DNA of 64,000 nucleotides, from the NCBI RefSeq assembly GCF_012927085.1, contig NZ_JABBFX010000001.1, positions 1,798,001 to 1,862,000 of the forward strand, written 5' to 3'. Position numbers and translations under genes: made by a program. Of the stretch, positions 1 to 8,972 are shown one piece after another. Source of the stretch: Ramlibacter agri (GTDB taxonomy: Bacteria > Pseudomonadota > Gammaproteobacteria > Burkholderiales > Burkholderiaceae_C). Each line of letters opens with the position of its first letter. The stretch's first letter is position 1. The notes beneath the pieces are model-generated. The model was not told the DNA's origin. It was given only the letters and a program-made list of their open reading frames with translations, and did not search any database.

Positions 1-110
1 GATGTACGTTCGCAGTTCCACGGGTGCTCGCTTCCCCGGCGCACCCGTCGCGCGCCCGGCCCTCCTGTTCCCAGGAAGCGGGCATTTTGCCAGCGCGGCT
101 TCGTGCGCAG

Positions 111-128
111 GGTAGGAGCTGTCCTACC
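111..128. repeat. Short perfect inverted repeat
   Basis: A 7-bp perfect inverted repeat (GGTAGGA, loop GCTG, TCCTACC) lies 114 bases upstream of the small ORF at 242. It could be a hairpin or a dimer-binding operator. A related but imperfect match (CCTAC, six bases, GTAGG) occurs at 2815-2830 upstream of ctpA. The remaining bases of 1-241 show nothing else I can support. Confidence 0.4.
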
Positions 129-241
129 GCGTGCCTAGCGTCGAGCGACGCGCAAGGGCGGTGCGGCGACTACTTGCGAGGCCGCGGGCGCGCGGGATCA
201 TTGCGCAAAGCGCGCGACTTTCCGAACGCGCAAGGTATCCC

Positions 242-394
242 ATGAAGCTAGTCCTGCAAACCACGATCGTGTTCTTCGGCACCTTGCTCGCCGCCGCGCT
301 GGTCGCGCTGGGGCAGCCGGGGTCGGCGGAAGTCCAGATGGCCCAAGTCGCGCCGGTCGACGTCATCGTCGCCGGCCTGTTCGGCAGCACCTAG
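242..394 (+). CDS. Small hypothetical membrane or secreted peptide
   Basis: A 50-residue ORF starts MKLVLQTTIVFFGTLLAAAL, which reads as a short hydrophobic signal or single membrane segment. A weakly hydrophobic tail ends in AGLFGST. An AAGGT sequence lies just ahead of the ATG as a possible ribosome binding site. The gene runs towards moeB and their 3' ends overlap by four bases. No family is recognised. A real exported peptide is plausible but unproven, because a 50-codon ORF can occur by chance in DNA this GC-rich. Confidence 0.4.
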   Translation: MKLVLQTTIVFFGTLLAAALVALGQPGSAEVQMAQVAPVDVIVAGLFGST

Positions 395-1152
395 GCGTGC
401 TGTGACCGCCCGGCGCACACCGGGCAATGCGGGTTGCGATGGATGCGCAGCTCGCTCCACTCCATGCTGCGGCCGTCCAGCATCTGCAGCCGGCCCGCGA
501 GCGAGCGGCCGACGCCGGCCAGCAGCCGCAGCGCCTCCGACGCCTGCATGGCGCCGATGATGCCCACCAGCGGCGCGAACACCCCCATCACGGCGCAGCG
601 CGTCTCCTCCAGCTCCTGGTCCGGCGGAAACACGCAGGCATAGCACGGGCTCGCCGCATCGCGCGGATCGTAGACGCTGATCTGCGCGTCGAAGCGGATG
701 GCGGCGCCGGCCACCAGCGGCTTGCCGTGGCGGAAGCAGGCGCGGTTGATCGCCTGCCGGGTGGCGAAGTTGTCGCTGCAGTCGATGACGACGTCGGCTG
801 GCGGCACGAGTTCGTCCAGGTCCTGCGCATCGGCCTTCAGCACCAGCGGGCGCACCAGCACGTCGGGGTTGATCGCGGCCACCGCGGTGCGCGCCGATTC
901 CGCCTTGGGATGGCCGATGCGGTCCGTCGCATGCGCGATCTGCCGCTGCAGGTTGGTGAGGTCCACCACGTCGTTGTCGACGATCGTGATGCGGCCCACG
1001 CCCGCGGTGCCCAGGTACAGCGCCACCGGCGAGCCCAGGCCGCCGGCGCCGATCACCAGCGCATGCGCCTGGAGCAGGCGCTGCTGCCCCTCCACCCCGA
1101 TCTCGTCGAGGAGGATGTGGCGGGAGTAGCGCAGGAGTTGCTCGTCGGTCAT
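391..1152 (-). CDS. moeB: MoeB/ThiF-family sulfur-carrier adenylyltransferase
   Basis: This 253-residue E1-like enzyme adenylates the C-terminal glycine of a small sulfur carrier (MoaD or ThiS) using ATP, for molybdopterin or thiamine synthesis. The N-terminus MTDEQLLRYSRHILLDEIG is typical of MoeB. The nucleotide-binding loop GAGGLGSP is near residue 38, the DNDVVDLTNLQRQ segment follows, and zinc-type CxxC pairs appear as CYAC and CPVC. The start is set at 1152. An in-frame extension to 1230 reads through a hairpin repeat and is unlikely to be coding. MoeB and ThiF cannot be separated by sequence alone. The formate dehydrogenases further along need molybdopterin, which fits MoeB. Confidence 0.85.
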   Translation of the reverse strand: MTDEQLLRYSRHILLDEIGVEGQQRLLQAHALVIGAGGLGSPVALYLGTAGVGRITIVDNDVVDLTNLQRQIAHATDRIGHPKAESARTAVAAINPDVLVRPLVLKADAQDLDELVPPADVVIDCSDNFATRQAINRACFRHGKPLVAGAAIRFDAQISVYDPRDAASPCYACVFPPDQELEETRCAVMGVFAPLVGIIGAMQASEALRLLAGVGRSLAGRLQMLDGRSMEWSELRIHRNPHCPVCAGRSQHA

Positions 1153-1175
1153 GGAAGGATTGTGCGACACCAACG

Positions 1176-1197
1176 AAAAAGCGGCCCGGAGGCCGCT
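1176..1197 (-). terminator. Intrinsic terminator of ctpA
   Basis: Read on the minus strand, the stem AGCGGCC, loop TCCG and GGCCGCT is followed by five T residues. It lies 47 bases past the ctpA stop and just ahead of the moeB start, so moeB probably has its own promoter or depends on readthrough. Confidence 0.75.
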
Positions 1198-1202
1198 CTT
1201 CG

Positions 1203-1229
1203 TGGATCCCGGCCTGCGCCGGGATGACA
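1203..1229. repeat. REP-like hairpin, copy 1
   Basis: ATCCCGGC (1206-1213) and GCCGGGAT (1218-1225) form an 8-bp stem with a four-base loop, flanked by GGATCC-like and GATGAC ends. A second copy of the family, in the opposite orientation, is at 50787-50811 (GTCATCCCGGC...GCCGGGATCCA). Translation of this element creates the false N-terminal extension of moeB. Confidence 0.65.
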
Positions 1230-1243
1230 TCGCTGGCGCGGTG

Positions 1244-2683
1244 TCAGTTCTCCTTCTTCTCCTGCTTGTTCTCGACGACCTGGGTCTTCGAGACGGCGAC
1301 CGGGCGGCCCTTCAGCTGGTTCAGCGCCTGGGCGAGCTGGAAGTCCTTGTCGCTGCCGAATTCCGGCGGCATCTTGGCCTTGTCGCCCTTCTTGGCTTCT
1401 TCCTCGGCCAGCTTGCGGGCGTCCTCGCGGGCCTTGTCGCGTGCCGGGTCCTTCACCTCGGCGCCCTGGCCGCTGGTGAGGTGGTGTTCGAGGTCGGCTT
1501 CGCGGGTGCGCAGCGCGGCGAACAGGTTGCCGTCGGCGGTTTCGTCCACCATGACGTCGGGCACGATGCCCTTGGCCTGGATGGAGCGGCCGCTCGGCGT
1601 GTAGTAGCGCGCGGTGGTCAGCTTGAGGCCGGTGTCCGGACCCAGCGGGCGCACCGTCTGCACGGAGCCCTTGCCGAAGGTCTGGCTGCCCATGATGATG
1701 CCGCGGTGCTGGTCCTGCAGCGCGCCGGACACGATCTCGGAAGCGGAGGCGGAGCCTTCGTTCACCAGCACGATCAGCGGCACCGTCTTCAGGCCGGCGG
1801 GCAGGCCGCGCAACGGATCGGCGCCGGCACGGCGCTGGTAGAACTCCGGCGCGGCCTTGTAGGTGAACTTGCTTTCCGGCAGCTGGCCGTTGGTGGAGAC
1901 CACCGTCACGTTCTCGGGCAGGAAGGCCGCGGAAATCGCGACAGCCGCATCGAGCAGGCCGCCCGGGTCGTTGCGCAGGTCCAGCACCATGCCCTTCATG
2001 TTCGGGTCGGCCTTGTACAGCTCGCGCACCTTGGCGGCGAAGTCGTCCACCGTGCGTTCCTGGAACTGCGACACGCGGATCCAGCCGTAGCCCGGCTCGA
2101 TCATCTTGCCCTTGACGGACTGGGTCTTGATCTCCTCGCGGGTGATCGTGACCGGGAAGGAGCGGTTTTCGTCCTTGCGATAGATCGTCAGCTGCACCTT
2201 GGTGTTCGGCTCGCCGCGCATGCGCTTGACGGCATCCGACAGGCTCAGGCCCTTGACGGCGGTGTCGTCGATCTTGGTGATCAGGTCGCCGGTCTTCAGG
2301 CCGGCGCGGAAGGCAGGCGAACCCTCGATGGGCGACACCACCTTGACCAGGCCGTCTTCCTGCGAGATCTCGATGCCGACGCCGACGAAGCGGCCGGACG
2401 TGCCTTCGCGGAATTCCTTGAAGCTCTTCTTGTCGAAGTACTGCGAGTGCGGGTCGAGGCTGGACACCATGCCGGAGATGGCGTCGGTGATCAGCTTCTT
2501 CTCGTCGACCGGCTCGACGTAGTCCGTCTTCACCATGCTGAACACGGCGGCCAGCTGCTGCAACTCTTCGAGCGGCAACGGCGCCAGCGAGCCACGGGCA
2601 ACGGTCTGCAGAGAGACCGTGGTGAGCGCGCCGGCAATCGCGCCTACGGAAATCCAGCCGGCAATCTTGAGTTTGTGGCTCAT
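1244..2683 (-). CDS. ctpA: S41-family carboxy-terminal processing peptidase
   Basis: This 479-residue envelope serine protease cleaves proteins near their C-termini and helps control cell-wall and outer-membrane proteins. The N-terminus carries a hydrophobic signal segment (KIAGWISVGAIAGALTTV). A PDZ domain spans roughly residues 85-170, with the GVGIEI and SPAFRAGLKTGD motifs. The peptidase core holds the catalytic serine in GSASASE and the lysine in GSQTFGKGS. The C-terminal 80 residues are charged and Lys/Glu-rich. The start at 2683 was chosen over an upstream in-frame ATG at 2722 because it sits directly before the signal segment. An intrinsic terminator follows the gene. Confidence 0.93.
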   Translation of the reverse strand: MSHKLKIAGWISVGAIAGALTTVSLQTVARGSLAPLPLEELQQLAAVFSMVKTDYVEPVDEKKLITDAISGMVSSLDPHSQYFDKKSFKEFREGTSGRFVGVGIEISQEDGLVKVVSPIEGSPAFRAGLKTGDLITKIDDTAVKGLSLSDAVKRMRGEPNTKVQLTIYRKDENRSFPVTITREEIKTQSVKGKMIEPGYGWIRVSQFQERTVDDFAAKVRELYKADPNMKGMVLDLRNDPGGLLDAAVAISAAFLPENVTVVSTNGQLPESKFTYKAAPEFYQRRAGADPLRGLPAGLKTVPLIVLVNEGSASASEIVSGALQDQHRGIIMGSQTFGKGSVQTVRPLGPDTGLKLTTARYYTPSGRSIQAKGIVPDVMVDETADGNLFAALRTREADLEHHLTSGQGAEVKDPARDKAREDARKLAEEEAKKGDKAKMPPEFGSDKDFQLAQALNQLKGRPVAVSKTQVVENKQEKKEN

Positions 2684-2848
2684 GGGGATGGGGTCCAAAG
2701 TCCTCTCGACTTCAATATACACCTGAGAAAGCTGTCAGACGCCATCCCGCGCGAGTGGTTCCCGGGCGCTTTCCTGCGGCATGTGAAAAAAACGCGGAAA
2801 GCCTGGGCAACCGTCCTACAGGAACGTAGGGGGAAACCCCGCCGGCGC

Positions 2849-3595
2849 TTACTTGGACTTGCCCTGGGCCGCGACTGCGGCCGCGGCGGCGGCCACTGCC
2901 GCAGCGTCGCCGAGATAGTAGTGGCGCAGCGGCTTCAGGTCCGTATCCAGTTCGTAAACGAGCGGAATCCCGTTGGGGATGTTCAGCCCCACGATGTCCT
3001 GGTCGGAGATGCCATCGAGGTACTTCACCAGCGCGCGGATCGAGTTGCCGTGGGCCGACACGACGACGCGCTTGCCCGAGCGGATGGCGGGCGCCATTGC
3101 TTCATTCCAGAAGGGCAGCACGCGGGCGACGGTGTCCTTCAGGCATTCGGTCAGCGGCACCTGTTCGGGATTGAGCTTGTCGTAGCGGCGGTCGCCGCGC
3201 TCGCTGCGCGGGTCGCTCGCCTCCAGCGCCGGCGGCGGCGTGTCGTAGCTGCGGCGCCAGACCAGCACCTGCTCGTCGCCATATTGCTTGGCCATGTCCG
3301 CCTTGTTCAAGCCTTGCAGCGCGCCGTAGTGGCGCTCGTTGAGGCGCCACGAATGCACCACCGGCAGCCAGGTGCGGTCCATCTCGTCCAGCACATGCCA
3401 CAGCGTGCGCGTGGCGCGCTTCAGCACGCTGGTGTAGCAGAGGTCGAAATCCCAGCCTTCCTGCTTCAGCAGCTTGCCGGCCGAAATGGCCTGCTGCAGG
3501 CCGGCGGGAGTCAGGTCCACGTCAGTCCAGCCGGTGAAGCGGTTTTCCAGGTTCCAGGTGGATTCGCCGTGGCGAATGAGGACGAGCTTGTGCAT
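2849..3595 (-). CDS. gpmA: 2,3-bisphosphoglycerate-dependent phosphoglycerate mutase
   Basis: A 248-residue glycolytic enzyme interconverting 3- and 2-phosphoglycerate through a phosphohistidine. The N-terminus [15 protein letters not shown] carries the RHGES signature with the catalytic histidine. GFTGW-type ([11 protein letters not shown]), [12 protein letters not shown] and [18 protein letters not shown] motifs follow in the expected order. The tail is an Ala-rich extension ([14 protein letters not shown]) that is longer and more repetitive than in most GpmA proteins and is probably disordered. It lies upstream of ctpA on the same strand with a 165-bp gap that probably carries the ctpA promoter. 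Confidence 0.95.
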   Translation of the reverse strand: MHKLVLIRHGESTWNLENRFTGWTDVDLTPAGLQQAISAGKLLKQEGWDFDLCYTSVLKRATRTLWHVLDEMDRTWLPVVHSWRLNERHYGALQGLNKADMAKQYGDEQVLVWRRSYDTPPPALEASDPRSERGDRRYDKLNPEQVPLTECLKDTVARVLPFWNEAMAPAIRSGKRVVVSAHGNSIRALVKYLDGISDQDIVGLNIPNGIPLVYELDTDLKPLRHYYLGDAAAVAAAAAAVAAQGKSK

Positions 3596-3683
3596 GGCGG
3601 GCAGGGTTCAGGTCAGGGGGAAACCCGGCATTCTAGAATCCGGGGTTGCCCGGAATCTTGCCGGGCCTGGAAGAAAGGTTGAA

Positions 3684-4100
3684 ATGAATCCGCTGCCGTT
3701 TTTGATCCACAACTGGTCGCTCGTGCTGATCGCCGTCGTCTCTGGCGGCATGCTGATCTGGCCCGTGGTGAGCAAGGGCACCCGCGGTGGCCTGAGCCCG
3801 AACGACGCCGTGCAGATGATGAACCGCGAAAGGGCGGTGATCGTCGACGTCTGCGAGACCGAGGAGTTCGCCGCCGGCCACGTGGCCGGCGCCCGCAACA
3901 TCCCGCTGGGCCAACTGGAACAGCGCCTGCCCGAGGTGGTGAAGAACAAGGCCCTGCCGGTCATCCTGGTCTGCAAGAGCGGCGGCCGGGCGCAACGCGC
4001 CGAGCGCATCGCGAAAAGCCTGGGCTACGACAAGGCTGTTGTGCTGGCCGGCGGCCTGGGCGCCTGGAAAGACGCTAACCTGCCGCTGGAAAAAGCCTGA
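3684..4100 (+). CDS. Membrane-anchored rhodanese-like sulfurtransferase
   Basis: A 138-residue protein with one N-terminal membrane segment (SLVLIAVVSGGMLIWPVV) and a cytoplasmic rhodanese domain. The domain has the DVCETEEFAAGHVAGARNIP entry motif and the active-site loop CKSGGR near residue 101, whose cysteine would carry a persulfide. The start is the ATG at 3684. Longer in-frame ORFs run antisense into gpmA. It begins a plus-strand run with grxC, secB and gpsA, an arrangement common in Burkholderiales. The physiological sulfur acceptor is unknown. Confidence 0.88.
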   Translation: MNPLPFLIHNWSLVLIAVVSGGMLIWPVVSKGTRGGLSPNDAVQMMNRERAVIVDVCETEEFAAGHVAGARNIPLGQLEQRLPEVVKNKALPVILVCKSGGRAQRAERIAKSLGYDKAVVLAGGLGAWKDANLPLEKA

Positions 4101-4120
4101 ACCACCCCCATCTCGAGCCC

Positions 4121-4387
4121 ATGCAGCACGTCAAGATGTACACCACCGCGGTCTGCCCCTTCTGCATCCGCGCCAAGCAGATCCTCAAATCCAAGGGGGT
4201 CGACAAGATCGAGGAAGTCCGCATCGACATGCAGCCCGACGAACGGGCGAAGATGATGGAGATCACCGGCCGGCGCACCGTGCCGCAGATCTTCATCGGC
4301 GAGACGCATGTCGGCGGCTGCGACGACCTGATCGCGCTGGACGGCCGCGGCGGGCTGATGCCCTTGCTGAACGGCGCCGCCGCCTGA
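4121..4387 (+). CDS. grxC: Glutaredoxin 3
   Basis: An 88-residue dithiol glutaredoxin that reduces protein disulfides and glutathione mixed disulfides in the cytosol. The CPFC active site lies near residue 12. The TVPQIFIGE cis-proline segment and the GGCDDL glutathione-binding turn are both present. The length is the usual one for the family. It starts 20 bases after the rhodanese gene, suggesting co-transcription, and is followed by a strong intrinsic terminator. Confidence 0.95.
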   Translation: MQHVKMYTTAVCPFCIRAKQILKSKGVDKIEEVRIDMQPDERAKMMEITGRRTVPQIFIGETHVGGCDDLIALDGRGGLMPLLNGAAA

Positions 4388-4431
4388 GCCAGACGCACTC
4401 CGCCGGCCTGAGATAATCGCCGGCTGCACCG

Positions 4432-4467
4432 AGCCCGCCCGGAGCATTCGTTCCGGCCGGGCTTTTT
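4432..4467 (+). terminator. Intrinsic terminator after grxC
   Basis: AGCCCGCCCGGA pairs with TCCGGCCGGGCT around a seven-base loop (one mismatch), followed by TTTTT. It lies 44 bases past the grxC stop and ends 23 bases before the secB start, so it should separate the two transcripts. Confidence 0.85.
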
Positions 4468-4490
4468 CATTCCGCACCGAAAGGCAGGCC

Positions 4491-4955
4491 ATGGCCGACA
4501 ACAACGATCCCGTGTTCCAGATCCAGCGCGTCTACATGAAGGAGGCTTCGCTGGAGCAGCCGAATTCCCCCGCCATCCTGCTGGAGCAGGAGCAGCCCAC
4601 CGTGGACATCCAGCTGGGCGTGGAAGCGCAGCAGGCCGCCGACGGCATGTACGAAGTGGCCGTGGCCGCGACCGTCACCACCAAGATCAAGGACCGCACC
4701 GTGTTCCTGGTCGAAGTGAAGCAGGCCGGCATCTTCGAGATCCGCAACATCCCGCAGGACCAGATGCAGGCCATCATGGGCATCGCCTGCCCGCAGATCG
4801 TCTACCCCTACCTGCGCGCCAACGTGTCCGACATCGTGACGCGCGCCGGCTTCCCGCCGGTGCACCTGGCCGAGATCAACTTCCAGGCCATGTACGAGCA
4901 GCAGCAGGCGCAGCAGCAGCAGCCGGCCGCCTCGCCGATCATCACCAAGGCCTGA
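4491..4955 (+). CDS. secB: Protein-export chaperone SecB
   Basis: A 154-residue cytosolic tetrameric chaperone that keeps preproteins unfolded and hands them to SecA. Recognisable segments are [19 protein letters not shown] near the N-terminus, [18 protein letters not shown], and [18 protein letters not shown] with the [18 protein letters not shown] helix. The C-terminus is glutamine-rich (QQQAQQQQ) before a short tail, a typical variable end. An intrinsic terminator lies just upstream and gpsA starts seven bases after the stop, so secB-gpsA looks like a two-gene operon. Confidence 0.96.
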   Translation: MADNNDPVFQIQRVYMKEASLEQPNSPAILLEQEQPTVDIQLGVEAQQAADGMYEVAVAATVTTKIKDRTVFLVEVKQAGIFEIRNIPQDQMQAIMGIACPQIVYPYLRANVSDIVTRAGFPPVHLAEINFQAMYEQQQAQQQQPAASPIITKA

Positions 4956-4962
4956 TCGGCCC

Positions 4963-5955
4963 ATGGACATCCTCGTGCTCGGGGCCGGTGCCTGGGGCAC
5001 GGCGCTGGCCATCAGCGCGGGGGAGCGCCACCGCGTCACCCTGTGGGCGCGCGACCCGGACCAGGCCGCCGCCATCGCCGCTGCCGGCGAGAACCGCAAG
5101 TACCTGCGGGGGCTGCGGCTGCCGGCCGGCGTGCGCGTGCAGGACGGGCCCGAGAGCGGGCTCGCCGCGCTGGCCGCTTCCCATGAACTCGTGATCGTGG
5201 CCTCGCCGATGGCGGGGCTGCGGGCCATGCTCATCGCGCTGCGCGACTGCGCGCGGCCGGTGGCCTGGTTGTGCAAGGGCTTCGAGTCCGGCACCGGGCT
5301 CCTGGGCCACGAGATCCGGGCCGAAGTGGCGCCTGCCCTCGCGGGCGGCGCCCTCAGTGGGCCCAGCTTCGCGCAGGAGGTGGCGCGCGGCCAACCCAGC
5401 GCGCTGGTGGCGGCCAGCGAATCCGCCGCCGTGCGCGACGCGCTGGTCGCGGCCTTCCACGGGCCGGCCATGCGCATCTACGCCAACGAGGACCTGCCGG
5501 GCGTGGAAGTGGGCGGTGCCGTGAAGAACGTGCTGGCCATCGCCACCGGCCTGTGCGACGGCCTGGCGCTGGGCCTGAATGCCCGCGCGGCGCTCATCAC
5601 CCGCGGACTCGCGGAGATGACCCGCCTGGGCGCCGCCTTGGGCGCGCGGGCGGACACGTTCATGGGCTTGTCCGGCCTGGGCGACCTGGTGCTCACTGCG
5701 ACCGGCGACCTGAGCCGCAACCGGCGGGTCGGCCTGTTGCTGGCCGAGGGCCTGAGCCTGCAGCAGGCGGTGGATTCGCTGGGCCACGTGGCCGAAGGCG
5801 TCTACTGCGCGCACACCGTGGTGGAGCGCGCCGCGCGGCTGGGCGTCGAGATGCCGATCGCGGGCGCCGTGGTCGACCTGCTGGATGGCCGCTTGCGTCC
5901 GGAGCAGGCGGTCGCGGCGCTGATGCAGCGCGGGCCGACGCCGGAATCCCCCTGA
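4963..5955 (+). CDS. gpsA: NAD(P)H-dependent glycerol-3-phosphate dehydrogenase
   Basis: A 330-residue cytosolic enzyme reducing dihydroxyacetone phosphate to sn-glycerol-3-phosphate for phospholipid synthesis. The Rossmann loop GAGAWGTAL is at residue 7. The [20 protein letters not shown] and [14 protein letters not shown] motifs follow, the last with the catalytic lysine. The helical substrate-binding domain contains [21 protein letters not shown]. Pairing with secB is frequent in proteobacteria. Confidence 0.96.
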   Translation: MDILVLGAGAWGTALAISAGERHRVTLWARDPDQAAAIAAAGENRKYLRGLRLPAGVRVQDGPESGLAALAASHELVIVASPMAGLRAMLIALRDCARPVAWLCKGFESGTGLLGHEIRAEVAPALAGGALSGPSFAQEVARGQPSALVAASESAAVRDALVAAFHGPAMRIYANEDLPGVEVGGAVKNVLAIATGLCDGLALGLNARAALITRGLAEMTRLGAALGARADTFMGLSGLGDLVLTATGDLSRNRRVGLLLAEGLSLQQAVDSLGHVAEGVYCAHTVVERAARLGVEMPIAGAVVDLLDGRLRPEQAVAALMQRGPTPESP

Positions 5956-5963
5956 GGCGCAAC

Positions 5964-5984
5964 GACGGGCGAAGCCCGTTTGTT
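5964..5984 (+). terminator. Intrinsic terminator after gpsA
   Basis: ACGGGC, loop GAA and GCCCGT are followed by TTGTT. It starts nine bases past the gpsA stop. The rest of 5985-6101 is non-coding apart from a run of nine G residues (6077-6085) near the end of the convergent thioredoxin gene. Confidence 0.7.
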
Positions 5985-6101
5985 CCCGCTGTTTCCTGGG
6001 GAGCTTCCGTCTCCCGTGGAACTCCTCGCATCCGACGCGCGGCTGCGGCATGGAGGCCTTGAAGTCGACCGGGGGCGGGGGGGGGCTCTACTGCTTCGCG
6101 G

Positions 6102-6422
6102 TCAATTGACGATCTTCGCCAGGCCGTCGCGGATCGCCTGCTCGTCGCCAGGGCGCACGACCCGCGTCACTTCCTGCCCGTCCTTCAGGAACACGAGGGT
6201 CGGCCAGAGCTTGACGCGGAAGCTGCGCCCGAGCGGCTTGCCCGGGCCGTCCTCGACCTTCAGGTGGCGCAGGTCGGGCTGGCCCGCGAAAGCCGCGGCG
6301 ATCAGCGGCTGGGCGCCGCGGCACCAGCCGCACCAGCCGGTGCCGAACTCGAGGACGGTCGCGCCGGCGAGGGCGTCCACTTCGGCGCGGCTGGGCTCCG
6401 TCGAGGCAGGGGTGGTGTTCAT
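6102..6422 (-). CDS. Thioredoxin-family protein
   Basis: A 106-residue cytosolic thioredoxin-fold protein. The active site is WCGWC near residue 30, rather than the usual WCGPC, and the cis-proline lies in KLWPTLVFLKDG. The WxxC context and short length fit a thioredoxin-like disulfide reductase, but the specific partner is unknown. The active site is preceded by an expected beta strand (ATVLEFGTG). It stands alone between the convergent gpsA and the co-oriented PaaI-type gene, 46 bases downstream of the latter. Confidence 0.85.
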   Translation of the reverse strand: MNTTPASTEPSRAEVDALAGATVLEFGTGWCGWCRGAQPLIAAAFAGQPDLRHLKVEDGPGKPLGRSFRVKLWPTLVFLKDGQEVTRVVRPGDEQAIRDGLAKIVN

Positions 6423-6468
6423 GCAGCCATTGTCGGCCGAAGCGGAAAGGGCTGCCGTCAGCGGCCGC

Positions 6469-6867
6469 CTAATCCAGCACCAGCTGGGTCTGCGTCACTA
6501 CGGAGCAGAGCTTGCCCGCTTCGTTGCGGATGGTGGTCTGCCACACCTGCGTGGTGCGCCCGCGGTGCAGGGCCACGCTTTCGGCCGTGACCGTGGTGTT
6601 GACCGCGGCCCCGCCGATGAACTTGGTGGAGGAATCGGTGGTGGTCGTGCGCTTGCCGGGCGGCAGGTTCAGGAAGGTGCCCACCGCGCCCAGCGTGTCG
6701 GCGAAAGCCATGTGGGCGCCGCCATGCAGCGCGCCGCCGGTGGTGCACAGGTCCGGCCGCACCAGCATGGTGGCCGTCACGCGCGTCGGTGTCGCTTCCA
6801 CCAGCCGCACGCCCATGAGGCCGGGGAAGAGCGGTTCCAGGATCTTCTGCAGTTGCTCGGCGTCCAT
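6469..6867 (-). CDS. PaaI-family hotdog thioesterase
   Basis: A 132-residue hotdog-fold protein. The signature TTGGALHGGAHMAFADTLGAVG contains the HGG motif typical of acyl-CoA thioesterases, and a conserved TDSSTKFIGGA strand follows. These enzymes hydrolyse phenylacetyl-CoA or other acyl-CoA thioesters; the substrate here cannot be told. The start at 6867 gives the standard length. A longer in-frame ORF runs antisense through nadC and is rejected. The gene is divergent from nadC, with 69 bases between their starts. Confidence 0.85.
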   Translation of the reverse strand: MDAEQLQKILEPLFPGLMGVRLVEATPTRVTATMLVRPDLCTTGGALHGGAHMAFADTLGAVGTFLNLPPGKRTTTTDSSTKFIGGAAVNTTVTAESVALHRGRTTQVWQTTIRNEAGKLCSVVTQTQLVLD

Positions 6868-6936
6868 GCCGCGCAATGTACCGCTGGCTAACCCCCGTGC
6901 CAAATGTGGAACCTGCGAGCGGCTATGCTTTCGCCC

Positions 6937-7800
6937 ATGAGCGCACTGTTCGATTTTTCTCCCTCGGCCATCGAGGAGCTCGCGCGGACCGACGCCGCCC
7001 GTGCGCTGGCGGAAGACGTGGGCGGCGGCGACCTGACCGCGGCCCTGGTGCCGGCGGGGCGGCGTGTCCGCGCCCGCGTGCTGGCGCGCGAAAGCGCCGT
7101 GATCTGCGGCGGCCCCTGGGTCGAGGCCACCCTGCGCCAGGTCGACCCCGGGTTGAAGGTGCGCTGGCTGGTCGCCGAAGGCCAGCGCTGCGCCGCCGAC
7201 CAGGTGGTGCTGGAGGTGGAAGGAAGCGCCCGCTCGCTGCTGACGGTCGAACGCACCATCCTCAACTTCCTGCAGCTCCTGAGCGGCGTGGCAACCAAGA
7301 CGGCGAGCTATGTCGAGGCAGTGCGGGGCACGAAGGCGCAGATCGTCGACACGCGCAAGACGATCCCCGGCCTGCGGCTGGCGCAGAAGTACGCCGTGCG
7401 CACTGGTGGCGGCAGCAACCACCGCATCGGCCTGTACGACGCCGTCCTGATCAAGGAAAACCACATCGCCGCGGCCGGTGGCGTCACCGCCGTCCTGCAG
7501 GCGGCGGAGCAAGCGGCCGCCCAGGCCACCTTCATCCAGATCGAGGTGGAGACGCTGGAGCAGCTGCAGGAAGCGCTGGCCGCCGGCGCGAAGATGGTCC
7601 TCCTGGACAATATGGACCTGCCGACCTTGCGTGAAGCCGCCCGCATCAACGCCGGGCGCGCCGTGCTGGAGATCTCCGGCGGCGTCACGCTGGACAATCT
7701 GCGCCCCTACGCCGAGACCGGCGTCGACCGCATCTCCATCGGCACCCTGACCAAAGACGTGAAGGCCACGGACTTCTCCATGCGCCTCCAAGAGTTATGA
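6937..7800 (+). CDS. nadC: Nicotinate-nucleotide pyrophosphorylase (quinolinate phosphoribosyltransferase)
   Basis: A 287-residue enzyme converting quinolinate and PRPP to nicotinate mononucleotide, CO2 and PPi in de novo NAD synthesis. Key segments are [46 protein letters not shown] and [15 protein letters not shown], with a C-terminal ISGGVTL strand. The start at 6937 was chosen because the upstream in-frame ATGs (6904, 6925) would add residues not seen in the family. The stop overlaps the nadA start by four bases (ATGA), implying translational coupling. nadB is nearby on the other strand. Confidence 0.96.
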   Translation: MSALFDFSPSAIEELARTDAARALAEDVGGGDLTAALVPAGRRVRARVLARESAVICGGPWVEATLRQVDPGLKVRWLVAEGQRCAADQVVLEVEGSARSLLTVERTILNFLQLLSGVATKTASYVEAVRGTKAQIVDTRKTIPGLRLAQKYAVRTGGGSNHRIGLYDAVLIKENHIAAAGGVTAVLQAAEQAAAQATFIQIEVETLEQLQEALAAGAKMVLLDNMDLPTLREAARINAGRAVLEISGGVTLDNLRPYAETGVDRISIGTLTKDVKATDFSMRLQEL

Positions 7801-8915
7801 ATGCAGTCATCCCCCTGAAGGACATCGAGTACGAGCACCCGCTGCCCGGCAACGCCTGCGACACGCGGCACGCCTGGGCGCGCGTGCCCGAGGAGCCGTC
7901 GCCGGCCGAACGCACGGCGCTGAAGGAACGCATCAAGCGCCTGCTGAAGGAGCGCAACGCGGTCATGGTGTCGCACTTCTACGTGCACCCGGACCTGCAG
8001 GACCTGGCCGAAGAGACCGGCGGCATCGTCAGCGATTCGCTGGAGATGGCGCGCTTCGGCCGCGACCACCCGGCGCAGACGCTGGTGGTGTCCGGCGTCA
8101 AGTTCATGGGCGAGTCGGCCAAGATCCTGTCGCCGGAAAAGCGCGTGCTGATGCCCGACATGGACGCGACCTGCTCGCTGGACCTGGGCTGCCCGGTCGA
8201 CGAGTTCGACCGCTTCTGCAGCCAGCACCCGGACCGCACCATCGTCGTGTACGCCAACACCAGCGCCGCCGTGAAGGCGCGCTCGGACTGGCTGGTCACC
8301 TCCAGCTGCGCGCTGGACATCGTCCGCGCGCTGAAGGACAAGGGCCACAAGATCCTGTGGGCGCCCGACAAGCACCTGGGCAGCTACATCCAGCGCGAGA
8401 CCGGCGCCGACATGGTGTTCTGGAACGGCTCCTGCATCGTGCACGACGAGTTCAAGGCCTTCGAGCTGGAGGACCTGAAGAAGCAGTACCCGAAGGCCAA
8501 GGTGCTCGTGCACCCCGAGTCGCCGCCGGACGTGGTGGCGCTGGCCGACGCGGTGGGCTCGACCTCCGGCATCCTGAAGGCGGCGCGCGAGATGGATGCG
8601 CGCGAGTTCATCGTCGCCACCGACAACGGCATGATGCACAAGCTGCGCACGCTGAACCCGGGCAAGGTGTTCATCGAGGCGCCCACCGCCGGCAACAGCG
8701 CCACTTGCAAGAGCTGCGCGCATTGCCCGTGGATGGCCATGAACGGGCTGGCCGGGCTGGCGCACGTGCTGGAGACGGGCGCGAACGAGGTGTTCGTCGA
8801 CCCGGCCATCGCCGAGCGCGCACGGGTTCCGGTCGACCGCATGCTGGCGTTCACGGCGGCGCTGAAGGATGGCCGTCCGGCGGGTGCGTTGGTGCCGAAC
8901 ATCGGGGCAGCGTAA
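7797..8915 (+). CDS. nadA: Quinolinate synthase A
   Basis: A 372-residue [4Fe-4S] enzyme condensing iminoaspartate with dihydroxyacetone phosphate to quinolinate. Family motifs include [20 protein letters not shown], the first ligand cysteine in MDATCSLD, a second in TSSCALDIV, and [10 protein letters not shown] near the C-terminus. The length matches the longer proteobacterial type. It is translationally coupled to nadC. The iminoaspartate is supplied by NadB, encoded at 11966-13546, so all three de novo NAD genes lie within about 7 kb. Confidence 0.96.
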   Translation: MNAVIPLKDIEYEHPLPGNACDTRHAWARVPEEPSPAERTALKERIKRLLKERNAVMVSHFYVHPDLQDLAEETGGIVSDSLEMARFGRDHPAQTLVVSGVKFMGESAKILSPEKRVLMPDMDATCSLDLGCPVDEFDRFCSQHPDRTIVVYANTSAAVKARSDWLVTSSCALDIVRALKDKGHKILWAPDKHLGSYIQRETGADMVFWNGSCIVHDEFKAFELEDLKKQYPKAKVLVHPESPPDVVALADAVGSTSGILKAAREMDAREFIVATDNGMMHKLRTLNPGKVFIEAPTAGNSATCKSCAHCPWMAMNGLAGLAHVLETGANEVFVDPAIAERARVPVDRMLAFTAALKDGRPAGALVPNIGAA

Positions 8916-8972
8916 TCCCGCAAGGCGCTGCGCGCTAGACTGGTCCGCAAGAGGGCGGACGGTACTAGAACA

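Noticed and set aside
1153..1230. N-terminal extension of moeB (MSSRRRPGSTKSG...)
   Set aside because: It is a translation of the REP-like hairpin and the ctpA terminator. The conserved MoeB N-terminus begins at MTDEQ (1152).
2815..2830. CCTAC-N6-GTAGG inverted repeat upstream of ctpA
   Set aside because: It is short, similar only loosely to 111-128, and not placed convincingly relative to a promoter.
1151..3682. 843-codon plus-strand ORF
   Set aside because: It is antisense to ctpA and gpmA, whose proteins are clearly real. GC-rich DNA gives long antisense frames with His/Arg/Ala-rich translations.
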